From Cytophagales bacterium (GTDB taxonomy: Bacteria > Bacteroidota > Bacteroidia > Cytophagales > UBA9547): a DNA stretch of 5,881 nt. Below are positions 1 through 5,881 of the stretch, piece after piece. The notes below the pieces were generated by a model. The model searched no databases and was not told the DNA's origin. It saw only the letters and a list, made by a program, of their open reading frames with translations. The translations under genes were made by a program, and so were the position numbers. Location: assembly GCA_013298205.1 (NCBI GenBank), contig JAAFJZ010000176.1:1-5881 (forward strand), read 5' to 3'. Within the stretch, counting starts at the first letter, position 1; every line of letters starts with the position of its first letter.

Positions 1-2
1 AA

Positions 3-605
3 TGTAGTCTAACAAAACAAGATATAATAGATAAAGCAATATCAATGTTGCCTTCCAGTGTAAATAAACAAACATTATTAGTAGATGAAGTAGAAGCTAA
101 AAATGTTGCTGATAGACTTAATGCAGCATTTCTATCAAATGTATATGGAGATATTATAATTATATCTGATGAAGAAATTGAAGTTACACCTGAAAATCCT
201 GTAAAAAAAGTAAAGTTAATTATAAAAGTTAGTGATAAAATGTTTGATAAGTTTTATCAACATGAATACAAAAAACAAAAAATGGAGGCAAAGAAAAACA
301 GAAAAATAGATTTTAAATTTATAAGTAAAATAGAAATAATGAAACAAATTAGAGATTTAAATTCTGACGAAGTCGTAATTATTTCAATAATTTTAGCGAC
401 TTTTCTAAGTTTATTAATGGGATATATATTTGGAGAGACGTATTATTTTTATCTTGACGGAATTAGAATAAATAAAGATGCAGGTTCAGATAATATTCGT
501 TATCAAGATTTTTATTTTAATTATTTAATTGGAAGTGCAACCTTTATAGTTAGTGGAGGTATAGCATATATTTTTCTTAATAAAAAAAGCAAACAAGATG
601 AATAA
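3..605 (+). CDS. Membrane protein of unknown function with two C-terminal helices, 5'-partial
   Basis: I do not recognise a family. The frame has no stop back to the left edge, and the 14 codons before the first ATG (45) read as plausible protein (an amphipathic stretch with KQDIIDKAISML). The gene therefore probably starts upstream of the window, and ATG 45 is only the first internal candidate. Counting from that Met, residues 1-105 are soluble and lysine-rich, with alternating strand-like segments (GDIIIIS near 35-41, VKLIIKV near 56-62). Two hydrophobic segments follow at about 110-130 and 159-178, separated by an aromatic-rich loop of about 28 residues. The tail is short and basic (KKSKQDE). 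Basic residues before the first helix and after the second suggest that both ends are cytoplasmic, with a small periplasmic loop. The last 8 bases overlap the start of the coiled-coil gene, which suggests translational coupling and a shared role at the membrane. The coding call is firm; the function is unknown. Confidence 0.75.
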   Translation, partial: CSLTKQDIIDKAISMLPSSVNKQTLLVDEVEAKNVADRLNAAFLSNVYGDIIIISDEEIEVTPENPVKKVKLIIKVSDKMFDKFYQHEYKKQKMEAKKNRKIDFKFISKIEIMKQIRDLNSDEVVIISIILATFLSLLMGYIFGETYYFYLDGIRINKDAGSDNIRYQDFYFNYLIGSATFIVSGGIAYIFLNKKSKQDE

Positions 606-882
606 AGACTTAAAATTAAAACAGAGAATTACTAAGAATTGGCTAACTATAGTTTTAGCTTTTGCATTTATAATCACATTGTCAAATTATTTTCAGGTAA
701 GAAAAGAAAATCAAAGGTTACAAAATCATTCTGGCAAGATTAATCAAAATATCAAAAATGTAAAATCTGAAAATTCAGAACTTGAGCAAAATAATTCAGA
801 AATTGAACAAAATAAATCGGAACTTGAGCAGGAAAACCAAGAATTGAAAGAAAAAAATCAAGATTTAGAAGATAATATATGA
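598..882 (+). CDS. Small single-pass membrane protein with a long heptad coiled coil
   Basis: This 94-residue protein has a basic N-terminus (residues 1-14), one hydrophobic helix (about 15-32) and then an unbroken coiled coil to the C-terminus. Hydrophobic residues fall exactly every seventh position: V34, L41, I48, V55, L62, I69, L76, L83, L90. The positions four residues before each next core residue are mostly Asn (N38, N59, N66, N80, N87). The positive-inside rule favours a cytoplasmic N-terminus and a periplasmic coil. The layout resembles FtsB/DivIC- or FtsL-like bitopic proteins and some spanin subunits, but I see no diagnostic motif, and low-complexity coils make such likeness weak. 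The ATG lies within the last codons of the preceding gene (8-base overlap). Its leader is A-rich (A7 at 582-588) with no Shine-Dalgarno sequence, so re-initiation after the upstream gene is likely. It may act as a dimerising rod or spacer linking the membrane protein upstream and the lipoprotein downstream; that is inference. Confidence 0.8.
   Translation: MNKDLKLKQRITKNWLTIVLAFAFIITLSNYFQVRKENQRLQNHSGKINQNIKNVKSENSELEQNNSEIEQNKSELEQENQELKEKNQDLEDNI
772..876 (+). repeat. 21-base tandem repeats encoding five heptads
   Basis: Five consecutive 21-base units encode residues 59-93 of the coiled-coil protein, with the pattern (N/K)-(S/Q)-(E/D)-(L/I)-(E/K)-x-x. By hand comparison the first two units agree at 19 of 21 bases and the second and third at 14 of 21. 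The similarity is therefore at DNA level and points to recent unit duplication, not only selection for heptads. Because the unit is a multiple of three, copy changes would lengthen or shorten the rod without breaking the frame. Confidence 0.75.
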
Positions 883-926
883 CTTGATATAAAACAAATG
901 TTTTTTTTACATAAAAATCATAAAAA

Positions 927-1619
927 ATGAGAATAATATTTAGCCAAATATCAGTTATTTTGATAGCTATTTTTTTGACATCTTGCTGGAAATCTGATAA
1001 GCAAATTAGAAAAGAAAGGATAGAATTTAGAAAAGAAAAAAATAATAAATTAGAAACCAATAATAAAAAAGCTATAAATAATTTGGCTCAAAAATACAAT
1101 GCTGTTTCTGATTGGGATACTTTGGGCCAATACACGTATTTGTATCAAGAAATATTTATCAATCAGAAAAAACTGATAGCTTTTGAAGGAGAGTTAAATG
1201 ATATAATTAAGTTAGACAGCATCTATTATCTAAAAGTTATAAATAAGAACTATAATAAAGACATTCTTGCTCATTATGATAAAGGAACTCTTGCTCATGA
1301 TATTAAAAACATTCTTGCTGGTTATAATAACGAATTTCTTGCTCAAATTTCTATCAGTAATCAAAATTTTGTAGAACTTGAGAAAATTTTAAAGCTAAAT
1401 AAACATAAAAATAATGGATGTTTTATATTTAAAGTATCAAATATATTTTCAGTTTGTCCTCAACTAAAATCAGATATAATAGAATATGATAAAGAGGAAC
1501 ATCCAGATTCAGAACCGGATTCATATTTAACGTATGGTTTTGATAAAAAAGTTTTGATATTTCACGGCCAGCTAATTGACTTTTATATAAACGAAACAGC
1601 AAAAGAGATTGAGTATTAA
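927..1619 (+). CDS. Predicted lipoprotein with internal 8-residue repeats, unknown function
   Basis: The 230-residue product begins with a lipoprotein signal: a hydrophobic stretch at residues 3-17, then the lipobox L17-T18-S19-C20, with C20 as the lipidated residue. The residues after Cys (W-K-S-D) do not clearly match the acidic surface-export signal known in Bacteroidota, so the periplasmic face of either membrane is possible. A charged, probably helical spacer (about 22-65) leads to a strand-rich stretch with AFEGELNDI and YYLKV near 88-108. Four 8-residue tandem repeats follow (113-144). The C-terminal third again looks strand-rich and includes KKVLIFHGQLIDFYI near 207-221. The paired F-x-G-x-L-x-D and F-H-G-x-L-x-D motifs suggest two related beta units, perhaps an OB-like barrel; this is inference. 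It lies 44 bases after the coiled-coil gene on the same strand, so co-transcription is plausible. The start is the only ATG giving a proper signal peptide; its leader is A-rich without a Shine-Dalgarno sequence. Confidence 0.83.
   Translation: MRIIFSQISVILIAIFLTSCWKSDKQIRKERIEFRKEKNNKLETNNKKAINNLAQKYNAVSDWDTLGQYTYLYQEIFINQKKLIAFEGELNDIIKLDSIYYLKVINKNYNKDILAHYDKGTLAHDIKNILAGYNNEFLAQISISNQNFVELEKILKLNKHKNNGCFIFKVSNIFSVCPQLKSDIIEYDKEEHPDSEPDSYLTYGFDKKVLIFHGQLIDFYINETAKEIEY
1263..1358 (+). repeat. Four tandem 24-base repeats inside the lipoprotein gene
   Basis: The word TCTTGCT recurs at exact 24-base steps (its CTTGCT part starts at 1266, 1290, 1314 and 1338). The four 24-base units encode ILAHYDKG, TLAHDIKN, ILAGYNNE and FLAQISIS, so the conserved core of each unit is (I/T/F)-L-A. 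Hand alignment gives 19 of 24 identical bases between units 1 and 3, and 17 of 24 between units 1 and 2. Unit 4 keeps only the first half. The unit preserves the reading frame. I do not recognise the repeat as a named family. Confidence 0.85.
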
Positions 1620-1639
1620 TTTGAAGATTTATAGTTCTG
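1609..1639 (+). promoter_or_regulatory. Weak candidate Bacteroidota-type promoter
   Basis: TTG at 1609-1611 and TAGTTCTG at 1632-1639 are 20 bases apart. This resembles the -33 (TTTG) and -7 (TAnnTTTG) boxes described for Bacteroides, with one mismatch in each. It would start transcription near 1646 and leave a leader of about 200 bases before the helicase gene. The first box overlaps the end of the lipoprotein gene. In DNA this AT-rich, such matches arise easily by chance. Confidence 0.18.
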
Positions 1640-1705
1640 CAAAAACTTTTAACTAGTTTCAAATAAAAAATTGTATTATTTTCAACCAAAAAACCATAGT
1701 CTTAA

Positions 1706-1727
1706 TGTTACTAACACAGTTTTAACT
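1706..1727. repeat. Adjacent short inverted repeats, possible operator
   Basis: TGTTA and TAACA form a perfect dyad around a single C (1706-1716). One base later AGTT and AACT form a second dyad around TT (1718-1727). Paired dyads of this size could bind a dimeric repressor, but no regulator gene is seen nearby and AT-rich DNA gives short dyads by chance. Confidence 0.25.
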
Positions 1728-1784
1728 CTCATACATTTAATTTTTAATCAAGTTATATCGTGATAATTACAAATCTCGAATATC

Positions 1785-1816
1785 TAACGCATCGTTATTG
1801 GTCTTTACCAAATAAC
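1785..1816. repeat. Two overlapping, mutually exclusive hairpins upstream of the helicase gene
   Basis: The first hairpin pairs TAACG (1785-1789) with CGTTA (1793-1797) around CAT. The second pairs GTTATTGGT (1794-1802) with ACCAAATAAC (1807-1816) around CTTT, with one bulged A. They share bases 1794-1797, so only one can form at a time. The second ends 31 bases before the ATG. This could be an operator or an RNA switch in the leader, or chance; there is no T-tract, so a terminator is unlikely. Confidence 0.35.
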
Positions 1817-1847
1817 CTTACAATAATAAAAACCAAAGCAAACACAA

Positions 1848-4800
1848 ATGAGAGAATACTTCGCAGGACATATTTTACAAGGAGTAGCAAAAAATATCGA
1901 AAATGATAAAGACAAAAATTATTGGTTAGAAATAGCAAATAACCTATCCAAATTCTATTGCCAAAATCCAACTATAAATAATGCTGACAATGAAACAGAA
2001 CATCCAATATTTTCAGTTCTGGATAATCAAATTTCAAGAGGACTGCCCACAATTTCAAGCATATTTATAGAAAGAGAATTTGAAAGAATTTTTAAATTGA
2101 CAACTGAAAAAACAAATGTAATTGGTACTATTTCATTTGACTTTAACAATCCAAAATCAATTGAATTTTTAAAGTGTTTGGTAATTGCTGATAGTCGAAA
2201 ACAAGAATTAAACACTCAAAACACATACAATAATTGGGAAGACCACGGAGGAAGCCCATTTGAAAAAGATTTTTTTATAAATACAATGTCACGGTTTGGA
2301 CAAAATACAAATCAACTTCTACAGCTTCAAAGAACTGCAAAATCAATAGTGGGAGAAGCAAATTCAAAAGATTTTGTTGACCAAAATATGGATTTTGTAA
2401 TTCAATTTCCAAAGAAAGAAGGATTTAAAAATGGATTAGTCATTGAAATAGACGGAAAACAGCATAATGAACCCGCACAAAGAACAAAAGACCAAAGTAG
2501 AGATTTTTTTGCTGACCAAAACAATTTTGATACAATAAGAATACCAACAAATCAAGTTAATAATTTAACGGAATTACAATCCAATAAAATCAGCAATTAT
2601 TTACAACATCCCTATTTTCAGACGTTCAAACAAAATATAAACACACCAATATTTGCAAACACAATTGGATTAAATTATTTGCAATTATATCTTTCAACAT
2701 TCGGAATATCAAGAGTACAAAAAGCATTTTTAAAAGCCATCAAAAGCGGCTTGATAAATAGAAATGCAGAAAACTTGAATATTGCTATTATCGAAAGAGA
2801 TATACCTTGCGGCAAAATTGCAATTGACGATTTATGCGTACAGATAAAACACTTATCTATATTACAAAACGAAAATGGCGAAGAATTAAAATTGCCAAAT
2901 ATAGAAATCACAATATTTAATACCATCGAGTTTGATCAGGCAAAACTCAATGCTGATAATAATTGTCAAATCTTCAACTCTAATTCAGACTTTCGCAATT
3001 ACGATTTAGTTATTGATATTTCTGTTCTCAATTACTCCACTTTTCTCAATCGACCTGCGCAAAGTTTAGCACAAAAAACAATTATAATTCGTTCTATTCA
3101 TCATACGGAATATACTCGAACTTTTAACTTTCATAAATTCATTAAATACGAAAATGTACCGGCAAACAAAGAAGATAACAGAACTGAAAACCTAAATTTT
3201 TTCTTACAGTCATTTTTCAGAAAAACAAGTTTTAGAGAAGGGCAAATTGAAATATTATCAAAAGCATTACAACAAAGAAATCCAATTGCACTTTTGCCAA
3301 CAGGTGCAGGAAAATCATTAACCTATCAAGTTGCATCTCTTCTACAAGCAGGATTAATCATAGTTATTGACCCAATAAAGGCATTAATGAAAGACCAAAA
3401 TGAAAACCTAAAAAATATTTTCATAGATGCCACTACTTATATTAATTCATCTCAAAAGCCTGCAATAAATGAAGAAAACACTGAAAAATATGTAAATGGA
3501 CAATATTTATTTGCTTTCGTTTCGCCTGAAAGATTTGTTATAGATAAATTTAGAAATAAAATAGGTAATATAAGATCAAGAAATAAAAACTTTGCATTTT
3601 GTGTTATTGACGAAGCTCATTGTGTTTCAGAATGGGGCCACGATTTTAGAACTGCATATTTAAAACTTGGCGATAATTCAAGAGCATTTTGTTTTTCAGG
3701 GCATAATAATCAAACTATACCAACAATAGGACTTACCGGAACAGCTTCTTTTGATGTTTTAAGTGATGTGCAACGAGAAGTCGGATTACAAAATAATAGC
3801 GATATTGTAAGACCTAAAAAATTAGAAAGAGAAGAATTAAAGTTTAAAATCAAAAATATTTTAGCAGTTAGAATTGGTCAAGGAAACAACTTTTGGACAT
3901 TATATAATTCCGTTTTTGAAGCAACCAAGCAAGGATTATTAAATGTTTTACAAAATGATTTAATCTCCGAGCCTCATTTGAGTGCATGTAATGCAACCTC
4001 ATTTTCTGATTTCATTAAACGTCAAGGCAATAATTCAAATTGTGGAATTATTTTTTGCCCTTATTCAGGCACAGGGAATTTTGGTGTGCAAGGAATTGCA
4101 AATTATTTAAGACTACAATTCCCAGATGTAGCACATTTAATTGGCGAATATTATGGTAGTGGAAATAGCTCATCATTAGAACAAGTTCAAGACGATTTTA
4201 AAAACAATAAAATCACTTTATTAGTTGCTACCAAAGCATTTGGAATGGGAATTGACAAACCAAACATTCGTTTTACGTTACATATTGCACATCCAATTTC
4301 AATTGAAGGATTTTATCAGGAAGCAGGACGGGCAGGCAGAGATAGAAAAAATGCAGTTTGCTATGTTTTAAATTGCAACAATTTATTAGTTCCTAACGCT
4401 AAAAACAAAAATGTTTCTGTTGCAAGAGATATTCAAGATACATTTTTGTTTAATTCTTTTAAAGGGAGTGAATATGAAAAATCTATTACACTTGAATTAT
4501 TAGACAAAATTACCTTTCCTCACACATCAAATAAAGACCAAATCCAAGATGTTGTTTTTTCTGATTTGGGTAAAGAAATAAAATTAAGTGATCCTTGGCC
4601 AGCTGACAACCCAAAAAGACAATATATAAACGGTGGCGAATATGGCCAAAAATATGGTTTTATTTCCCTCAATAATTTGAGTGTTTCTACTCAAGGAAAT
4701 AACATGGGTGCCGATGCAGACGCAACAGAGCTACTTCAAACAATTACAAGATTTGTTAAAAATACTAACCCAAACAATTTAAGTGTTTTAAAATGGTTAG

Positions 4801-5881
4801 AAGCAGTAAATGTCACACCCGAAAAGCAAGGAATTGAATTTATTATTAGTCAAATTCCTAACAATCAAACGAGTGTAATTACAATTGGATTAGAAAATAA
4901 TGGTGTGCAACAAACTTTAGAATATCTAAATCAAAATTTTAATCCGTTTTTTGATTATGGAATGGTTAATAAATCAACAGACTATTGCCAAAACGACAAT
5001 GATTTTGTTGAAAAACTTAGAAACACTTATCAAAGAACTTACGGAAATAACTATACTATCAATTTTTCAACTCAGCAAACAAATAATTTAAAAAAATTAT
5101 TTAAACAAATAAGACAAGAGCAAGATACATTCAAAATTATATATCGTTTGTCAGTTTTGGGCGTAGTGAAAGACTATACAATTGACTATGGAGCAAAATC
5201 AATAAATGCAATTTGTCAAAATCAAACAGATGAACAAATATATCAAAACTTATATACGCATTTTAAAAGATACTACCCAGAAAACTATGTAAATTCTTTA
5301 ATGCAAAATGCTCGTAATGGTGGACAAAAAACAGCATTACGCAATTGCGTAAATACATTAATAGACTTTACTTATGATAATGTTTTTAGCAAACGAGAAA
5401 CTGCATTAAATAATATGGCGGATACAATTGATAAAGCCATTTTTAAAACTTTATCTTTGACTAATTTAAGCAGACAAGAAGCCGAAGAATTCGGAAATAA
5501 AGAATTTTTGCAAATTGTGAACGATTATTTTGATTCGCAATTTGTAGATGAAATTAGAGAGATTACTGAATTTGGAAGCAAATTAGATTTTTCTGTATTC
5601 AAACATTTTGCCAATAAAGCCATAAATAATGACCAATTAAGACAGCTTGAAAATTCGGCAAGAAGAAGTTTAGAATCTTATAATAAAAATCCGGTTATTG
5701 CATTAATGCAATACTACTGCGCAACGATGATTAATAATACGGATAATTCGGAATTATTAAACCGAACAAAAGACTTATACATAATTGATAATGGTTTTTC
5801 AGTTGAAGATTTCGACAAAATTATTCAACAAGTTGGAAATTACATAAAACAAAAAGATGTAAATTCATGGGCTAATCATGA
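1848..5881 (+). CDS. RecQ-type helicase fused to an N-terminal PD-(D/E)XK-like nuclease domain, 3'-partial
   Basis: The frame is open for 1344 codons and runs off the right edge. ATG 1848 is the first start after an in-frame stop at 1827. Residues about 130-262 match the DUF559/Vsr-like PD-(D/E)XK nuclease pattern: SPFE (E139), MDFVI (D182), then IEIDGKQH (E200, D202, K204, H206) and R218-D219. Residues about 270-455 are unassigned. The helicase core runs 455-850: motif 0 FREGQ (462-466), Walker A TGAGKS (K489), DPIKALMKDQ (508-517), DEAH (588-591) followed by the RecQ aromatic loop CVSEWGHDFR, LTGTAS (629-634), motif IV GIIFC (733-737), ATKAFGMGIDKPN (794-806) and QEAGRAGRD (824-832). It should therefore be an ATP-driven 3'-5' DNA translocase. 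A winged-helix-like stretch, YRLSVLGVVKDYTIDY, lies at 1099-1114, but no zinc cysteine cluster follows the core. Housekeeping RecQ is about 600 residues, so this is more than twice as long. The likely role is cutting and unwinding DNA in defence or repair; that is inference. No partner gene is visible. Confidence 0.9.
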   Translation, partial: MREYFAGHILQGVAKNIENDKDKNYWLEIANNLSKFYCQNPTINNADNETEHPIFSVLDNQISRGLPTISSIFIEREFERIFKLTTEKTNVIGTISFDFNNPKSIEFLKCLVIADSRKQELNTQNTYNNWEDHGGSPFEKDFFINTMSRFGQNTNQLLQLQRTAKSIVGEANSKDFVDQNMDFVIQFPKKEGFKNGLVIEIDGKQHNEPAQRTKDQSRDFFADQNNFDTIRIPTNQVNNLTELQSNKISNYLQHPYFQTFKQNINTPIFANTIGLNYLQLYLSTFGISRVQKAFLKAIKSGLINRNAENLNIAIIERDIPCGKIAIDDLCVQIKHLSILQNENGEELKLPNIEITIFNTIEFDQAKLNADNNCQIFNSNSDFRNYDLVIDISVLNYSTFLNRPAQSLAQKTIIIRSIHHTEYTRTFNFHKFIKYENVPANKEDNRTENLNFFLQSFFRKTSFREGQIEILSKALQQRNPIALLPTGAGKSLTYQVASLLQAGLIIVIDPIKALMKDQNENLKNIFIDATTYINSSQKPAINEENTEKYVNGQYLFAFVSPERFVIDKFRNKIGNIRSRNKNFAFCVIDEAHCVSEWGHDFRTAYLKLGDNSRAFCFSGHNNQTIPTIGLTGTASFDVLSDVQREVGLQNNSDIVRPKKLEREELKFKIKNILAVRIGQGNNFWTLYNSVFEATKQGLLNVLQNDLISEPHLSACNATSFSDFIKRQGNNSNCGIIFCPYSGTGNFGVQGIANYLRLQFPDVAHLIGEYYGSGNSSSLEQVQDDFKNNKITLLVATKAFGMGIDKPNIRFTLHIAHPISIEGFYQEAGRAGRDRKNAVCYVLNCNNLLVPNAKNKNVSVARDIQDTFLFNSFKGSEYEKSITLELLDKITFPHTSNKDQIQDVVFSDLGKEIKLSDPWPADNPKRQYINGGEYGQKYGFISLNNLSVSTQGNNMGADADATELLQTITRFVKNTNPNNLSVLKWLEAVNVTPEKQGIEFIISQIPNNQTSVITIGLENNGVQQTLEYLNQNFNPFFDYGMVNKSTDYCQNDNDFVEKLRNTYQRTYGNNYTINFSTQQTNNLKKLFKQIRQEQDTFKIIYRLSVLGVVKDYTIDYGAKSINAICQNQTDEQIYQNLYTHFKRYYPENYVNSLMQNARNGGQKTALRNCVNTLIDFTYDNVFSKRETALNNMADTIDKAIFKTLSLTNLSRQEAEEFGNKEFLQIVNDYFDSQFVDEIREITEFGSKLDFSVFKHFANKAINNDQLRQLENSARRSLESYNKNPVIALMQYYCATMINNTDNSELLNRTKDLYIIDNGFSVEDFDKIIQQVGNYIKQKDVNSWANH

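Larger units (their letters stand above)
1620..1847. other. Non-coding gap before the helicase gene, rich in GTTA/TAAC dyads
   Basis: No convincing reading frame lies in these 228 bases, and the next gene has an in-frame stop at 1827-1829, just before its ATG. Short inverted repeats recur: AACTAGTT (1651-1658), TGTTA-C-TAACA (1706-1716), AGTT-TT-AACT (1718-1727), TAACG-CAT-CGTTA (1785-1797) and GTTATTGGT-CTTT-ACCAAATAAC (1794-1816). I see no RNA gene and no hairpin with a T-run that would make a clear terminator. The gap most likely holds the promoter and control sites of the helicase gene. Confidence 0.5.

Noticed and set aside
196..214. Slippery A-run (A AAA AAA) that could allow programmed frameshifting in the first gene
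   Set aside because: A7 runs recur throughout this AT-rich window, no downstream pseudoknot is evident, and the zero frame stays open to the natural stop.
891..908. Possible terminator: AAAACA/TGTTTT followed by a T run
   Set aside because: The stem is almost purely A-T with a two-base loop, too weak to call, and it would cut the apparent operon before the lipoprotein gene.
884..913. Sigma-70-like promoter: TTGATA, 18-base spacer, TACATA
   Set aside because: The inferred host group uses different boxes, the sequence overlaps the T8 run, and such matches are common in DNA this AT-rich.
752..1060. Minus-strand reading frame across the coiled-coil and lipoprotein genes
   Set aside because: It is the reverse of repeat-rich AT coding sequence, its product is a Phe/Ile/Leu-rich string without domain features, and both + strand genes are well supported.
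1620..1663. Long-range pairing of TTTGAA with TTCAAA after the lipoprotein stop as a terminator
   Set aside because: There is a loop of more than 30 bases and no T-tract follows on the + strand, only an A-rich stretch.
1429..1689. Minus-strand reading frame over the end of the lipoprotein gene and into the gap
   Set aside because: Most of it mirrors the lipoprotein coding region. I see no leader, motif or plausible fold.
1782..1802. Integron-like attC core (ATCTAAC fits RYYYAAC)
   Set aside because: No matching GTTRRRY partner at the right distance and no inner core pair were found; one short degenerate match is not evidence.
2027..2215. Minus-strand reading frame inside the helicase gene
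   Set aside because: It is fully contained in the N-terminal coding region of the fusion protein and has no features of its own.
2675..2926. Minus-strand reading frame inside the helicase gene, Cys- and Phe-rich
   Set aside because: It is antisense to the unassigned middle region, and the cysteines come from reversed ordinary codons rather than a zinc motif.

Overview
This very AT-rich window looks like Bacteroidota DNA, perhaps Flavobacteriia-like. The signs are short A-rich leaders in place of Shine-Dalgarno sequences, a lipoprotein signal ending in LTSC, and heavy use of AAA, AAT and ATA codons. This assignment is inference: no marker gene is present. All recognisable genes are on the + strand. 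Both window edges cut through coding sequence.

Left part (about 3-1619) is a compact set of three small envelope-type genes. The first is a two-helix membrane protein whose reading frame is open to the left edge, so its true start is probably outside the window. Its end overlaps by 8 bases the start of a 94-residue single-pass protein that is almost wholly a regular coiled coil. After 44 bases comes a 230-residue predicted lipoprotein carrying four exact-period 24-base repeats. None of the three belongs to a family I recognise. Order, overlap and predicted location suggest one operon acting at the inner membrane and periplasm.

Middle part (1620-1847) is a 228-base non-coding gap with several short dyads built from GTTA/TAAC words, including two hairpins that share bases and so exclude each other.

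Right part (1848 to the right edge) is one very long open frame, at least 1344 residues with no stop in the window. It has a complete RecQ-type superfamily 2 helicase core (motifs 0 to VI, including the aromatic-rich loop after DEAH). In front of the core is a PD-(D/E)XK/DUF559-like nuclease domain, followed by an unassigned region of about 190 residues. Behind it lie about 500 residues without the RecQ zinc-binding cysteine cluster. Nuclease-helicase fusions of this kind are typical of defence or accessory DNA-processing genes. This giant protein is the best candidate for an undescribed system here. Whether the three envelope genes belong with it is unknown: the gap and a composition change between the two parts argue for separate units.
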